Assembly (NCBI GenBank): GCA_015232365.1
Contig: JADFZU010000013.1
Span: 1 to 56,110, forward strand
Origin: Magnetococcales bacterium
GTDB lineage: Bacteria > Pseudomonadota > Magnetococcia > Magnetococcales > JADFYX01
DNA: 56,110 nucleotides
Reading direction: 5' to 3'
A model generated the notes under the pieces. It worked only from the letters and a program-made list of their open reading frames with translations. It did not search any database and was not told where the DNA came from. This document shows positions 8,751-17,832 of the stretch, one piece after another. The position numbers and the translations under genes are program-made. Within the stretch, counting starts at the first letter, position 1. The number at the start of each line of letters is the position of its first letter.

Positions 8751-8768
8751 TTGGCACAGTAGTCGCAA
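8751..8768 (+). promoter_or_regulatory. Sigma-54 promoter of the pilin gene
   Basis: TTGGCAC-AGTAG-TCGCAA matches the RpoN -24/-12 consensus, with the essential GG (8753-8754) and GC (8765-8766) separated by exactly 10 bases. It lies about 65 bp before the pilin start codon, a normal leader length. RpoN/PilR control is the classical mode for type IV pilin genes. Confidence 0.8.
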
Positions 8769-8834
8769 TAGTGAAAAGCAAGCGAAACAAACAGATCAGT
8801 TAAATATTAATTAACTTTATTTTAGGAGAATATC

Positions 8835-9317
8835 ATGAATAGCACTAACCAAATCGAACGTTTCAAGCAGCAAGAAGGTTTTACTTTGATCGAGTTGATG
8901 ATTGTTATTGCAATCATCGGTATCCTGGCAGCGGTTGCTCTACCAGCCTATCAGGACTACACAGTTCGGGCAAAAGTATCAGAGGCAATTTTATTCGGAT
9001 CATCGGCTAAATCTTCTGTTTCTGAGTATTACATCTCACAGGCAACTATGCCTACTGATGAAACTGAAGCAGGTGTCAGCACAACCGCTCCTGCAGGCAG
9101 CGTTGTCGACTCATTAACTTACGACGACACAAACACAACCACAGGTGTGATAACTGTAGTTGTAGATATTGATGAAGATGGTACTTACGAACAGGCCAAT
9201 GGAGACGGGCAGTTTACTTTAACAGGTGTTGGATCTTCCACAGGTGTAACATGGACCTGTGCAGTAGGCGGAACCAACCCAATCCTTGCAAAGTATTTAC
9301 CAGCTAACTGTCGCTAA
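8835..9317 (+). CDS. pilA: Type IV major pilin
   Basis: This 160-aa prepilin is the structural subunit of type IV pili, used in twitching, adhesion or DNA uptake. It has a short basic leader, then the prepilin peptidase site G-FTLIELM with Glu5 of the mature protein. The hydrophobic N-terminal helix follows ([19 protein letters not shown]). A C-terminal disulfide loop is suggested by Cys in TWTCAVGG and in the terminal PANCR. The middle is acidic and Thr-rich. The start follows AGGAG. Regulation is visible: a sigma-54 promoter at 8751-8768, phased activator boxes at 8652-8686 and a strong terminator at 9355-9382, so it is a single-gene transcript. Assembly genes are not in the window. Confidence 0.95.
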   Translation: MNSTNQIERFKQQEGFTLIELMIVIAIIGILAAVALPAYQDYTVRAKVSEAILFGSSAKSSVSEYYISQATMPTDETEAGVSTTAPAGSVVDSLTYDDTNTTTGVITVVVDIDEDGTYEQANGDGQFTLTGVGSSTGVTWTCAVGGTNPILAKYLPANCR

Positions 9318-9354
9318 CATCAACTTCTATTTAATAACAATAAAATGGAAGCAT

Positions 9355-9382
9355 AAAAAACCCGGCCTTTGCCGGGTTTTTT
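9355..9382 (+). terminator. Rho-independent terminator of pilA
   Basis: AAAAAA-CCCGGC-CTTT-GCCGGG-TTTTTT is a 6-bp GC stem with a 4-nt loop flanked by A6 and T6, extending to 12 bp as A:T pairs. The symmetric A and T tracts allow it to work in both directions, also serving the convergent oxygenase gene ending at 9428. Confidence 0.95.
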
Positions 9383-9427
9383 ATTGTTGCTGTAACGGGT
9401 TACTGAATGCGACTTTTCATCACATTT

Positions 9428-10315
9428 TTACTCAGTAGCTACTCTATCAAAACAGCGTAGGCGATATAGCTCCCTCTTAGGACCATCTTCCAGATCAATA
9501 AACGCTCCCCTGGTGTGGAGGATATTGTTGCTGATCAAGCCCAGACCATTTTCCAAACGGCCTCGAATGATAAATGGTGATGTTCCGTTCATTATCCTGG
9601 TCAATGCATCAACTGCTGCTACCACCTTTTGAGAATCTTTCCAGCTAATGCTAATGGTTCTAGCGGTATAACGCATATGCAGAAAACCATTTTTCACCGA
9701 AAAAACCGGCCCGGTCCGGTCTGGTCTTGCAACCTTGTCACCATCCATCCTGGCAGGAATTGTCATCACCTCCTGGTCCATGAATGTTTTGATAAATTCA
9801 GGGTTTTCATCTCTTAGTTTAATATAGGCAATTTCATGATCCAGAAGTTGGTTATCCCCACCTTCATGGGCAGAACGGTGGCAATATAGTGCCAGACTCA
9901 ACACCTGCCGCTCATTGGTATTATAATAACCGTCCGTATGCCAACCAATCTCCGCCTGACGGTACGGAATATAGTTGGCAAAAGGCCCATAGGCAGAACC
10001 TCCAGGAGATAGCTTGGAAAGCCCACTCTCCCCTGCTCCCAAATTACAATCAACATCCTCAACCCCCAACTGCTTTAAGAGAGCTGGAAGTGGGTTGTCT
10101 TTGATAATATCAGGGTTTTTAACTGCAAAGACCACCATATTTGCCTTGGCACAAACCTTTAATAGAGCGGTACGCTCATCTGCCGTCAGTTCGTATGGAC
10201 TATTTATCTCAACAACCAGATCAGCTAAAGATTGGGGATATCCAGCAAGCTTGGCCTCTCGCCACTCATTATAAGCCCGGTCATCTCCAAGATTAAAAAT
10301 TGAACTATTTGCCAT
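9428..10315 (-). CDS. TauD/TfdA-family Fe(II)/2-oxoglutarate dioxygenase
   Basis: This 295-aa cytosolic enzyme of the TauD/TfdA fold would couple decarboxylation of 2-oxoglutarate to hydroxylation of a small substrate. The iron-binding HxD is in GWHTDGYY near residue 137, the distal His in NNILHTRGAF and the 2-oxoglutarate Arg in the C-terminal ELYRLRCF. The start at 10315 (MANSSIFNLGDD) is preferred over the longer frame opening at 10384 because GGGAGAG precedes it at the right distance. The substrate is unknown; relatives act on taurine, carnitine precursors or secondary metabolites, and no pathway neighbours help. It is convergent with pilA. Confidence 0.8.
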   Translation of the reverse strand: MANSSIFNLGDDRAYNEWREAKLAGYPQSLADLVVEINSPYELTADERTALLKVCAKANMVVFAVKNPDIIKDNPLPALLKQLGVEDVDCNLGAGESGLSKLSPGGSAYGPFANYIPYRQAEIGWHTDGYYNTNERQVLSLALYCHRSAHEGGDNQLLDHEIAYIKLRDENPEFIKTFMDQEVMTIPARMDGDKVARPDRTGPVFSVKNGFLHMRYTARTISISWKDSQKVVAAVDALTRIMNGTSPFIIRGRLENGLGLISNNILHTRGAFIDLEDGPKRELYRLRCFDRVATE

Positions 10316-10819
10316 AACCACTCTCCCAACCAACATATGCCTGACAAAAAAAATAGCTGAAAACCTCATTTGATTTCCAGCCATCTTTTTATACTATCAA
10401 CTACGGTGTAAATTTAAAAAACTATAGACCCATACCAATCAGGATAGATGCTGATGCATAGACTTCACGGCAGATACTACAATTATCCAGATTCGTAAGT
10501 TATCCGTACATCACTGGTGCAAACTTTTTATTAACCTGACAAACCAATATGTTGCACCATTAATGTGCACCCAACTGCCAAACCTGGATTACAGTGGTAG
10601 CTTTTGCCCTGCCAGAAGGGAATTTATTTCCTCTACACATTCATAAACTGAACAGATAATTAGGAGCCTATAGCGTTAACCATTTAATATAAAAACAAAT
10701 AAATAGTTTTTTCGATATTGGCAACAGCCTTGCAGTCTATGAGCGATATAAGAGAATTATTCATATAAAATAATAATAACATAATTTAGGCAAACTTTTA
10801 GATTTTTCGGAGTCACAAT
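10316..10819. other. Divergent intergenic region with a half repeat
   Basis: This is about 500 bp of AT-rich DNA between the oxygenase and ankyrin genes. It contains a half copy of the dispersed palindromic repeat at 10531-10588. I see no further ORF. A GGAG ribosome binding site precedes the ankyrin start. Confidence 0.5.
10531..10588 (-). repeat. Half copy of the dispersed MITE-like repeat
   Basis: On the minus strand this reads CCAGGTTTGGCAGTTGGG followed by a match to the ATTAATGGTGCAA and CATATTGGTTTGTC blocks of the left half of copy B (34711). The right half is missing, so it is a decayed or single-end copy. Confidence 0.65.
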
Positions 10820-11197
10820 ATGAAAATTCCTGGCCTAGCCCAGTTCGTTCCTGGCTCAATGATATCAAACATTCTCGATATACCAGCTTCAGAAGATGAT
10901 AACCAGCCACAAGAGAGCGACTACCTCTCCAACAGACCAATGGTCAGCAACCCCGACTCTGTCATCACCATGCTTGATCAAGGTGAAAGATTAGACGGCA
11001 TGGATCTACAAGGACAGACCGCCCTGATGTGGGCAGCACTCAATGGTGAAGCAAAAATTGCTGCCCATCTTATTGCTGCTGGTGCAGATGTTAACGCTAC
11101 CGACTGGTGGGGTAGATCTGCTTTAACCTTCGCTCTCACCTACAACCACAAAAGGGTTGTCGCCCTACTCATCGAAAATGGTGCCAACTGGAGTTAG
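10820..11197 (+). CDS. Small ankyrin-repeat protein
   Basis: This 125-aa protein has two recognisable ankyrin repeats in its second half: DLQGQTALMWAALNGEAKIAAHLIAAGADVN and TDWWGRSALTFALTYNHKRVVALLIENGA. The N-terminal 55 residues are not repeat-like. Ankyrin repeats bind protein partners; no partner or function can be assigned. The start is supported by GGAG. The stop codon is 3 bp from a full dispersed repeat, which fills the whole gap to the convergent histidine kinase. Confidence 0.75.
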   Translation: MKIPGLAQFVPGSMISNILDIPASEDDNQPQESDYLSNRPMVSNPDSVITMLDQGERLDGMDLQGQTALMWAALNGEAKIAAHLIAAGADVNATDWWGRSALTFALTYNHKRVVALLIENGANWS

Positions 11198-11199
11198 CC

Positions 11200-11360
11200 C
11201 AGATTCAGCAGTTGGACGTTCATTAACGGCATAACATATTGGTTTATCATCTTAATCAGGAAAAACCTAAACCACCTTATTGGTGATGAGAATTTTCCTT
11301 ATTTACCCGGTTAGTAAAGAGGTTGTGCCAGTGATGTGCGAACAACTGCCGAATCTAAGG
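11200..11360. repeat. Dispersed MITE-like palindromic repeat, full copy C
   Basis: This copy starts CAGATTCAGCAGTTGG and ends CAACTGCCGAATCTAAGG. It aligns with copies A and B throughout, including CATAACATATTGGTTTATC, ACCTTATTGGTGATGAGA and GAGGTTGTGCCAGTGATG. It fills the gap between the convergent stop codons at 11197 and 11361 almost to the base. Confidence 0.8.
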
Positions 11361-13697
11361 TTAGACCAACAACTCCTGGACAATTCCGGCAATTGATTTG
11401 GAATCACGACTATAAACTGCACTGCGAATACGGTCGAATCCATCGCCATAGCGACTATCATAAGGGGCACACATCTCACTGAATGACTCGCATATGGTTA
11501 CAATTTTACTTGATTCAAAGGTGGGTAGATCAGCAATTTCTTTCAGAGCTGCAACCACCTGCATAACCAGTTCTGGTGGCATTTCAGGTCTGCTCAGCTT
11601 GTTAGACTCCAGCCCGCCATGCTCTTGATTTAGCCCGAGATATTTTAATAACAGAGGCATAAGCCGGTCAAGATCAACCGGCTTGGTAAGAAAATGTGAG
11701 ATACCGGCATCCGCAGCCTGGCCTTCCCGTTCCACAAAAGCATCGGCAGACAGGCCAATAATTGGCAGAGAGGCAATAGCTGGGTTTTCCCTGATTAAAC
11801 GTGCCGCTCCCAGACCATCAAGAACCGGCATGTGAAGATCCATCAGAATCAAGTCTGGACGCCAGGAGAGAGCCATATCAACCCCCTGCTGCCCATTTTC
11901 GGCAATTTTTGCACTCAAACCAACATCCTCTAAAACCGCCATCAACATCTCCTGGTTCATTAAGTTATCTTCTACCAGAAGGATTTTCACATCAGGCCGA
12001 AAAGTGTAACTACTCCAATCAACCTGCTCAACTACCTCCTCAATCATCTCTACATTATGCAGAGGAAGATTGACATAAAAAGTAGAGCCAACTCCAACTT
12101 TACTCTCTACCGCCACAGTCCCACCCAAAATTGAGGCTAAGCTTTTCACTATAGCCAGGCCCAGGCCAGTACCACCATACTGCCTGGTAGTGGAGCCATC
12201 AGCCTGCTCAAAATGGTTGAAAACTGCATCCAACCGTTCAGCCGGTATGCCGATCCCTTCATCAATGACTTTAAATACCATTTCTCCATCTTCACGGGTT
12301 AGATTAAGCTCGACCTTACCAGCTTTTGCCGTGAATTTGACTGCATTATCCATGAGGTTCATCAAAATCTGGTTCAGTCGGGTTCGGTCTGTCCTGACTT
12401 TTTTTGGCATACTGGGATCAATATCAAAACCGACTATTACCCCCTTCTCCGCTGCCCGGTCTTTCATTATATGATAAAGACTCTGAACCAATAGACGGAT
12501 ATCAACATCCTCTTCATCAGTCTCAACTTTACCAGCCTCAATTTTTGCCAGATCCAAAACGTTATCGATAATCTCGGCAAGACTGATGCCACTAACCTGG
12601 ATATTCTCAAGATATTGCAGAAAACGTGGCGAAATTTGGCTCTTATGCTTTAGTAGAAGCCTGGAGAAACCAACTATAGCATTTAGTGGAGTTCTGATCT
12701 CATGGCTGACGTTAGCCAAAAATGAGGTTTTAGCTAAACTGACGCTCTCAGCCTCCTCCTTGGCTTGAAGCAAAGCTTCTTCAATCTTTTTACGCTTGAT
12801 CAGACCAGCTAGAATATTAGAGGTCGAATGCAGAAACTCCTCCTCCTCTTGATCATAAACATGATTTTCAGGCAGATAAAGGGTGAGAACCCCCAACAAC
12901 TCCCCCTCTAATAAAATTGGATAACAGTAGTGTCCATGAGGCTGCATACCCTCATAGCGAACTTCGTGACAATCATCTATATTGCCAGCAAAAACTGGTT
13001 TTTTGCTCAAAGCAGCACGACCACACAAACAGTGCCCTAGCTGGACAGTATCGCAGGTTACCAGCAGATGCTCCGACACCCCACGCTGAACCGCCATTTT
13101 GAGATTACCGTCTGCCTGTGCCAAAAAGACCAGACCTCTGGACTGGACCGACAACCATGGCACTGAGAAGATTAAATCCAGAGCCTTCCCTAGCTGTTCG
13201 GTAAGAGAGATTGACTCCAGAGATGTCTGCATCAAAGCACAACTCACAACCCGGGCCTGATTTTCCCGTTTGGTCAAGGCTTTAAGATCACTCAACTCTT
13301 TTTTTAACTCAATAACCTCATTGGCAAGCTCAAGCTTGTCCATATCCATACCATGGGCAGCCAAACTCTTGTTAAAATAGTCTCTGCATTTGCTTAAACC
13401 AGCAATTGAGACAACCCCAACAAAAGAGCCTTTATCAAAAACCGGCAGTGCCGGACGGTCCGCACTCTTTAGCCTTTTCAGGACATCGCCAACCTTCTCA
13501 CCAAGTTGTGCTTTTGGTTCAAGGAGAGGTTTTCTTTTCTCTTCAGATTCGTCCAAAGAGCAGATTCCAGCCAACTTTCCATCTTTAAATGCAACAACAT
13601 ATCCATCATCATATGAGTCACGGGAGAGGCTCTCCAACTCATCCAAACTATCAATTCGTGGAAATGACTCTTTGACGAAACAATCAATTCGCATCAT
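11361..13697 (-). CDS. Hybrid sensor histidine kinase with CBS-like and GAF domains
   Basis: This is a cytosolic hybrid kinase of 778 aa from the start at 13697, which follows GAGGTGAAG (a longer frame opens at 13766). The order is an N-terminal CBS-like pair (about 1-110), a short coiled coil, a GAF domain (about 165-305), HisKA with the phospho-acceptor His in [10 protein letters not shown] (about 332) and HATPase_c (N box [10 protein letters not shown] boxes DEGIGIP and [10 protein letters not shown]). A receiver domain has its Asp in [10 protein letters not shown] (about 617), and a C-terminal tail may be Hpt-like but shows no clear HxxLKG. No membrane helix is visible, so it senses an internal signal. 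No partner regulator adjoins it. Confidence 0.88.
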   Translation of the reverse strand: MMRIDCFVKESFPRIDSLDELESLSRDSYDDGYVVAFKDGKLAGICSLDESEEKRKPLLEPKAQLGEKVGDVLKRLKSADRPALPVFDKGSFVGVVSIAGLSKCRDYFNKSLAAHGMDMDKLELANEVIELKKELSDLKALTKRENQARVVSCALMQTSLESISLTEQLGKALDLIFSVPWLSVQSRGLVFLAQADGNLKMAVQRGVSEHLLVTCDTVQLGHCLCGRAALSKKPVFAGNIDDCHEVRYEGMQPHGHYCYPILLEGELLGVLTLYLPENHVYDQEEEEFLHSTSNILAGLIKRKKIEEALLQAKEEAESVSLAKTSFLANVSHEIRTPLNAIVGFSRLLLKHKSQISPRFLQYLENIQVSGISLAEIIDNVLDLAKIEAGKVETDEEDVDIRLLVQSLYHIMKDRAAEKGVIVGFDIDPSMPKKVRTDRTRLNQILMNLMDNAVKFTAKAGKVELNLTREDGEMVFKVIDEGIGIPAERLDAVFNHFEQADGSTTRQYGGTGLGLAIVKSLASILGGTVAVESKVGVGSTFYVNLPLHNVEMIEEVVEQVDWSSYTFRPDVKILLVEDNLMNQEMLMAVLEDVGLSAKIAENGQQGVDMALSWRPDLILMDLHMPVLDGLGAARLIRENPAIASLPIIGLSADAFVEREGQAADAGISHFLTKPVDLDRLMPLLLKYLGLNQEHGGLESNKLSRPEMPPELVMQVVAALKEIADLPTFESSKIVTICESFSEMCAPYDSRYGDGFDRIRSAVYSRDSKSIAGIVQELLV

Positions 13698-13792
13698 TAT
13701 CTTCACCTCAAGACACTTACCTTTATTAAATTTACAGACAGACAGTCTCTCACAGTTAACAAACAATTGTAATAATAATCGGTTTTATACCT

Positions 13793-15778
13793 ATGTTGAA
13801 TATTGAATGTATTGATAAATATTTTGGACAAAACTGCCTTTTCAAAGAGGCAAGCCTAATAGTCAACCCCAACGAAAAGGTAGGTTTTGTCGGCCCCAAC
13901 GGAACCGGTAAAACCACTCTGTTCCGTTTGATAGAGGGCACCCAAGAGGTTGATAGCGGCAAACTATCTATAATTGCTAATACAAGAGTTGGTGTTCTTC
14001 GTCAAGAGCTAGATGAATCACACCGCTCCCTCCTCCTTGAAACCATTGAGGGCGACCCGGAACTGACCGCATTGCGGTTGGAGCGAGAGAAGCTTCAACA
14101 GTCACTTGAAGATAGCTCAACCCAGCCGTTAGAGTCCGTCACCAACCGTATGGGAGAGATAGAGCACCGTCTTGAGGAGATAGATGCCTTTAGGGCTGAA
14201 AGCCGGGCAGGAGCAATTTTGCTTGGCCTGGGCTTTTCAAAGACAGATCTGGATAGACCACTATCAGATTTCTCCGGTGGCTGGCGGATGCGGGTGGCTT
14301 TAGCCCGGTTACTATTCTCTCGGGCCGATTTGATGTTGCTTGACGAACCTACCAACCATCTGGACTTGGAGTCGGTGGCATGGCTGGAGAAACATCTCGC
14401 CAACATGTCAGGGACAGTTATGATCATCTCCCATGACCGCGGCTTTCTAAACCGGGTGACAAAAGTCACCATCGCCTTGGAGAACCACGCCATAGTCCGT
14501 TATGCCGGCTCCTTTGACAGTTATGAAAAGCAGCGTGAAGAGCGTAGGCGGTTGTTGATTAAAAGTGCTGATAGGCAGGATCAGGAGATAGAGCAGATAG
14601 AAAAATTCATCAACCGCTTCCGGGCCCAGGCAAATAAAGCCAAGCAGGTACAGAGCCGAATTAAACACCTGGAAAAAATAGTCCGGATAGAGAGGCCGGA
14701 CCGGGACCATGCCCCTCCGGTTATCCGACTGCCAAACCCGCCACCTTGTGCCTATGAGGTTCTAACCCTGCAAGGGGTCAGCAAACAGTTTGAAGATAAT
14801 ATTCTTTTCAAGAAAATTAGTTTAAAGCTTGAAAAAGGCAAGAAAGTTGGCCTACTTGGACCTAACGGAGCTGGTAAAAGCTCGCTGTTGAAAATAATAA
14901 CCTCCTCTCTAACTGCCGATGAGGGGTCGGTCACACTTGGCGACCGGGTTAAAATTGCCCATTTTGCCCAACACACACTGGAATCACTAAACCAGGAGCA
15001 CACTATAATTGAATCTGCTCAAGAGAGTGCTCCATCTAGCTGCAACGATAGAGAGCTCAGGACTGTATTAGGTGGTTTTCTCTTTTCTGGTGACACGGTG
15101 TTTAAATCTGTAAAAGTGCTCTCTGGTGGAGAGAAGGCCCGGCTGGCACTTGCCAGGCTGTTTTTATCTGGAGCCAATGTTCTCCTGCTGGATGAACCGA
15201 CCAACCATCTGGATATGGGGGCAAGAGCAGCACTGCAAAAAGCTTTGGAAGCTTATACCGGAACCCTGATTATCATTACCCATGACCGTGATTTAATGGA
15301 GGGAGTCTGTGACCACTTTTGGATAGTTGGCAATGAAAAGGTTACTCTCTGGGATAGAGAGTTGAGCCAATATCTTGAGGAGGTATCCCAGATTGATGGA
15401 GAGCAAAAAGAGATTGAGAGCCAACCTTTTGATAGTGAAGATAGAGCCCCCCCCAAGATGGGCAACCGGGAGTTGCGTCAAGAGACCGCCAGGATCAGAC
15501 AGACACTAAGCAAAAATACCAAAAAAAACCGGGAGCGAATTAAAAAAATTGAGAAAGAGATACAGAACATGGAGTCAGAATTAAAGGAGCTTGAGACAAA
15601 GCTGGCAGATCCACAACTCCATGAAAACCAGGATAAAACCGAACTAAAGGAGCTTGTCAGCAAAAGTGGTAGGCTCAACTCATCGTTAATTGAACATATG
15701 GCTGAGTGGGAAGATCTCTCAATCGATATTGAGCAACATGAACTAGAAGCAAAAAATGCTCTAGACCAACTGAAATAA
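13793..15778 (+). CDS. ABC-F family ATPase (Uup/YheS-like)
   Basis: This 661-aa protein has two ABC cassettes and no membrane part, the layout of ABC-F translation factors that bind the ribosomal E site. The first Walker A is GPNGTGKTT and the first signature LSDFSGGWRMRVALARLL, with Walker B LMLLDEPTNHLD. The second set is GPNGAGKSS, LSGGEKARLALARL and VLLLDEPTNHLD. The inter-domain linker is basic and helical (FINRFRAQANKAKQVQSR), and a C-terminal coiled coil spans about 560-655, as in Uup and YheS. It could relieve ribosome stalling; the exact subfamily is not resolved by eye. It is convergent with the FKBP gene across a shared terminator. Confidence 0.92.
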   Translation: MLNIECIDKYFGQNCLFKEASLIVNPNEKVGFVGPNGTGKTTLFRLIEGTQEVDSGKLSIIANTRVGVLRQELDESHRSLLLETIEGDPELTALRLEREKLQQSLEDSSTQPLESVTNRMGEIEHRLEEIDAFRAESRAGAILLGLGFSKTDLDRPLSDFSGGWRMRVALARLLFSRADLMLLDEPTNHLDLESVAWLEKHLANMSGTVMIISHDRGFLNRVTKVTIALENHAIVRYAGSFDSYEKQREERRRLLIKSADRQDQEIEQIEKFINRFRAQANKAKQVQSRIKHLEKIVRIERPDRDHAPPVIRLPNPPPCAYEVLTLQGVSKQFEDNILFKKISLKLEKGKKVGLLGPNGAGKSSLLKIITSSLTADEGSVTLGDRVKIAHFAQHTLESLNQEHTIIESAQESAPSSCNDRELRTVLGGFLFSGDTVFKSVKVLSGGEKARLALARLFLSGANVLLLDEPTNHLDMGARAALQKALEAYTGTLIIITHDRDLMEGVCDHFWIVGNEKVTLWDRELSQYLEEVSQIDGEQKEIESQPFDSEDRAPPKMGNRELRQETARIRQTLSKNTKKNRERIKKIEKEIQNMESELKELETKLADPQLHENQDKTELKELVSKSGRLNSSLIEHMAEWEDLSIDIEQHELEAKNALDQLK

Positions 15779-15779
15779 C

Positions 15780-15810
15780 AAAAAAAACAGCCCCTTTTTT
15801 ACGGGGCTGT
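15780..15810 (-). terminator. Rho-independent terminator of the FKBP gene, bidirectional
   Basis: The stem ACAGCCCC / GGGGCTGT (15787-15794 and 15803-15810) is followed, on the minus strand, by a run of T residues (15780-15787 as A on plus). It terminates the FKBP gene and may also end the ABC-F transcript. Confidence 0.85.
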
Positions 15811-15844
15811 TAATTAGATAAAACTATTCTACAATAACCAACGA

Positions 15845-16555
15845 CTATTTTATCTCAAGCAACTCTACTTCAAATATTAAAGTAGAGTCAGGACCGATAC
15901 CGGCACGAGGCTCTCCCCTGGCACCATAAGCAAGATTTGAAGGAATGAAAAACTTATACTTAGAGCCAACATTCATCAACTGCACACCTTCTGTCCATCC
16001 TGGAATAACCTGGCTAAGAGTGAAAGTTGCTGGTTTTTCTCTTTTGTAAGAGCTATCAAACACCTTGCCGTTTAAAAGTGTTCCACGATAGTGCACCGTT
16101 ACACTGTCCATTGCACTTGGACGAGGACCAGACCCATCTTTCAATGCTTTATACTGAAGACCGCTTGAGGTCACTCTAACCCCTTTTTCTTTACGGTTTT
16201 TATTTAAAAAGTCCTTACCTTCCTGGCTATTTTTTTTTCTTATTTCAGCAAGATTAGATGCTTGTTTAGCTCGCAGCTTCTTGGTCAATGAACTGCGAAT
16301 TTCAACTATTTCCTTTTTTGAGACAAGCAGCTTCCTCTCATCCATCACATCTTTTATAGCTCGCTCAACAACATCTTGATCCACCTCAAATACGGAACCT
16401 TTTAATGCAAGACCAAACTGCAAACCCATGTAGTAGCTGAACTTTTGATCTTCAGTAACAAGCTTGCCCTTAAATCCTGCGGCAGTAGCATTCAGGGGCA
16501 AGATGGCAGCAAAACAAAACAGGGCCACTCCAGCTAGTAAATTTCTACCATTCAC
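15845..16555 (-). CDS. Secreted FKBP-type peptidyl-prolyl isomerase (FkpA/Mip-like)
   Basis: This 236-aa protein has an N-terminal signal peptide (LLAGVALFCFAAILPLNATAA, cleavage about residue 25). A helical dimerisation domain follows (DQKFSYYMGLQFG to NRKEKG, about 35-125), and then a C-terminal FKBP domain (TVHYRGTLLNGKVFDSSY and GWTEGVQLM, SNLAYGARG). This is the FkpA/Mip architecture: a periplasmic or outer-membrane-associated foldase and chaperone. No lipobox Cys is seen, so it is probably soluble. It is monocistronic with its own terminator. Confidence 0.93.
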   Translation of the reverse strand: MNGRNLLAGVALFCFAAILPLNATAAGFKGKLVTEDQKFSYYMGLQFGLALKGSVFEVDQDVVERAIKDVMDERKLLVSKKEIVEIRSSLTKKLRAKQASNLAEIRKKNSQEGKDFLNKNRKEKGVRVTSSGLQYKALKDGSGPRPSAMDSVTVHYRGTLLNGKVFDSSYKREKPATFTLSQVIPGWTEGVQLMNVGSKYKFFIPSNLAYGARGEPRAGIGPDSTLIFEVELLEIK

Positions 16556-16892
16556 GTTTGCACTCCTCTTTAATGATTAATAACGGCGAGAATATTATTC
16601 GAAATATTCTGCCCTAAATTCAGGATACAGATAAACGGCAGTTGAAAACAATGAAATAAATGTAGTTATTTTTTACCGTACCCATACAAACAGGGAAATA
16701 TCTGCCTTGGATATCTAAGCATAAAAACAGACTTTTTATTATTGAAACAGTACTATAAAAATCTAGGCATGCAATATGCATATATTTACATCAAGCTTTT
16801 GATATGAGAGCAAATCGATAATAACCATTTCAACCATAAATAATAAAAGGCGGTTATTAAGTTAACAGAGCAGCTATTTCAACAAATCTTTT
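16556..16892. other. Intergenic AT-rich region
   Basis: This 337-bp region upstream of the FKBP gene (minus) and the small 93-aa ORF (plus) is very AT-rich. I see no repeat, hairpin or extra ORF that I can support. Confidence 0.4.
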
Positions 16893-17174
16893 TTGAAAAA
16901 AAATGCCTGTTACAACCGAGTAAAAAAAATGATTCAAAAAATCAACTCAACACTAGAAAACATTCAAAAAATGGGTCTATCAGAAGCAGAGTACACCCAG
17001 GTATTTCGTCTGCTGAATGATTCTGAGCTTGCTCTATTGGAAAAAATGGATAATCTCAACCGCCTCCAAGAGAAGGAGTTGAGTCTGATCAACGTTCTGG
17101 TCAATAAAATCATGCATATGCTTGCAACAAAATTTAACAAACCGGCTTTTGCTCAAATATTGACCGCCTGCTAA
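16893..17174 (+). CDS. Small helical protein of unknown function
   Basis: This ORF of 93 aa opens at a TTG at 16893. An ATG at 16929 would give 81 aa, and neither has a good ribosome binding site. The protein is almost entirely helical and Leu/Lys/Glu-rich (QVFRLLNDSELALLEKMDNL), with a coiled-coil look and no membrane segment. It ends 21 bp before the GmhA-like gene in the same direction, so the two may be co-transcribed. I do not recognise the family. Confidence 0.45.
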   Translation: MKKNACYNRVKKMIQKINSTLENIQKMGLSEAEYTQVFRLLNDSELALLEKMDNLNRLQEKELSLINVLVNKIMHMLATKFNKPAFAQILTAC

Positions 17175-17195
17175 TAGATGTGAGATATTGTCGGA

Positions 17196-17816
17196 ATGAG
17201 TAATCAATTAAGAGATATTTTCCAAGAAGGCCAAGATACAGGAAGTTACTTTAAAAGCTACATCGACTACCTGCACCAACAGCTTCAAAAAATAGACGAC
17301 TCTGCCCTGGAAGCTTTGACACAAGCTTTTTTAAGTGCGAGAGAAAACAATAAAACCATATTTTTCATTGGTAACGGTGGCAGTGCAGCCACGGCATCAC
17401 ATTTTGCTCAAGATCTAGCCACTGTAGGCCGCAAAGCTGGCGGCAAGCGTTTTCGCACTTTAAGCCTGGCCGATAACAACTCATACATTACCGCCCTCGG
17501 CAACGATCTCGGTTATGAACATATCTTCACTGAACAGATTCACACCCTGTTTACCCCAGGTGATCTCCTCATCCCTATATCTGCAAGCGGCAACAGCCCC
17601 AACATCATTGCTGCAGTAGAACTGGTCAAACAGCTAGGAGGCCATGTATTTGCTATTGCCGGCTTTGATGGTGGCAAACTTGCTGCCATATCTGACAATA
17701 GTATTATAGTTGCAACGCCAAAGGGTGAATACGGTCCTGTTGAAGATGGTCATATGATTATCGACCATGCTGTAACAAGCTACCTTATGCAGATTATCAA
17801 ACGGCAAATAGCTTAA
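17196..17816 (+). CDS. gmhA: SIS-domain sugar isomerase, GmhA-like
   Basis: This 206-aa protein has a single SIS domain. The phosphosugar-binding motif is FFIGNGGSAATASHFAQDL (about 52-70), followed by SASGNSPNI (about 129) and a C-terminal VEDGHMIIDHAV. These features match sedoheptulose 7-phosphate isomerase (GmhA), which makes D-glycero-D-manno-heptose 7-phosphate for LPS core or for GDP-heptose. The other heptose genes (hldE/hddA, gmhB) are not in the window, so use in this surface-sugar island is inferred from position. It is convergent with the cytidylyltransferase gene 17 bp away. Confidence 0.85.
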   Translation: MSNQLRDIFQEGQDTGSYFKSYIDYLHQQLQKIDDSALEALTQAFLSARENNKTIFFIGNGGSAATASHFAQDLATVGRKAGGKRFRTLSLADNNSYITALGNDLGYEHIFTEQIHTLFTPGDLLIPISASGNSPNIIAAVELVKQLGGHVFAIAGFDGGKLAAISDNSIIVATPKGEYGPVEDGHMIIDHAVTSYLMQIIKRQIA

Positions 17817-17832
17817 ATATATTTAAAAAAAA

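Noticed and set aside
16893-17174. Possible FliT/FlgN flagellar chaperone
   Set aside because: The helical, small and acidic-basic pattern is suggestive only; no diagnostic motif, so it is left as unknown.
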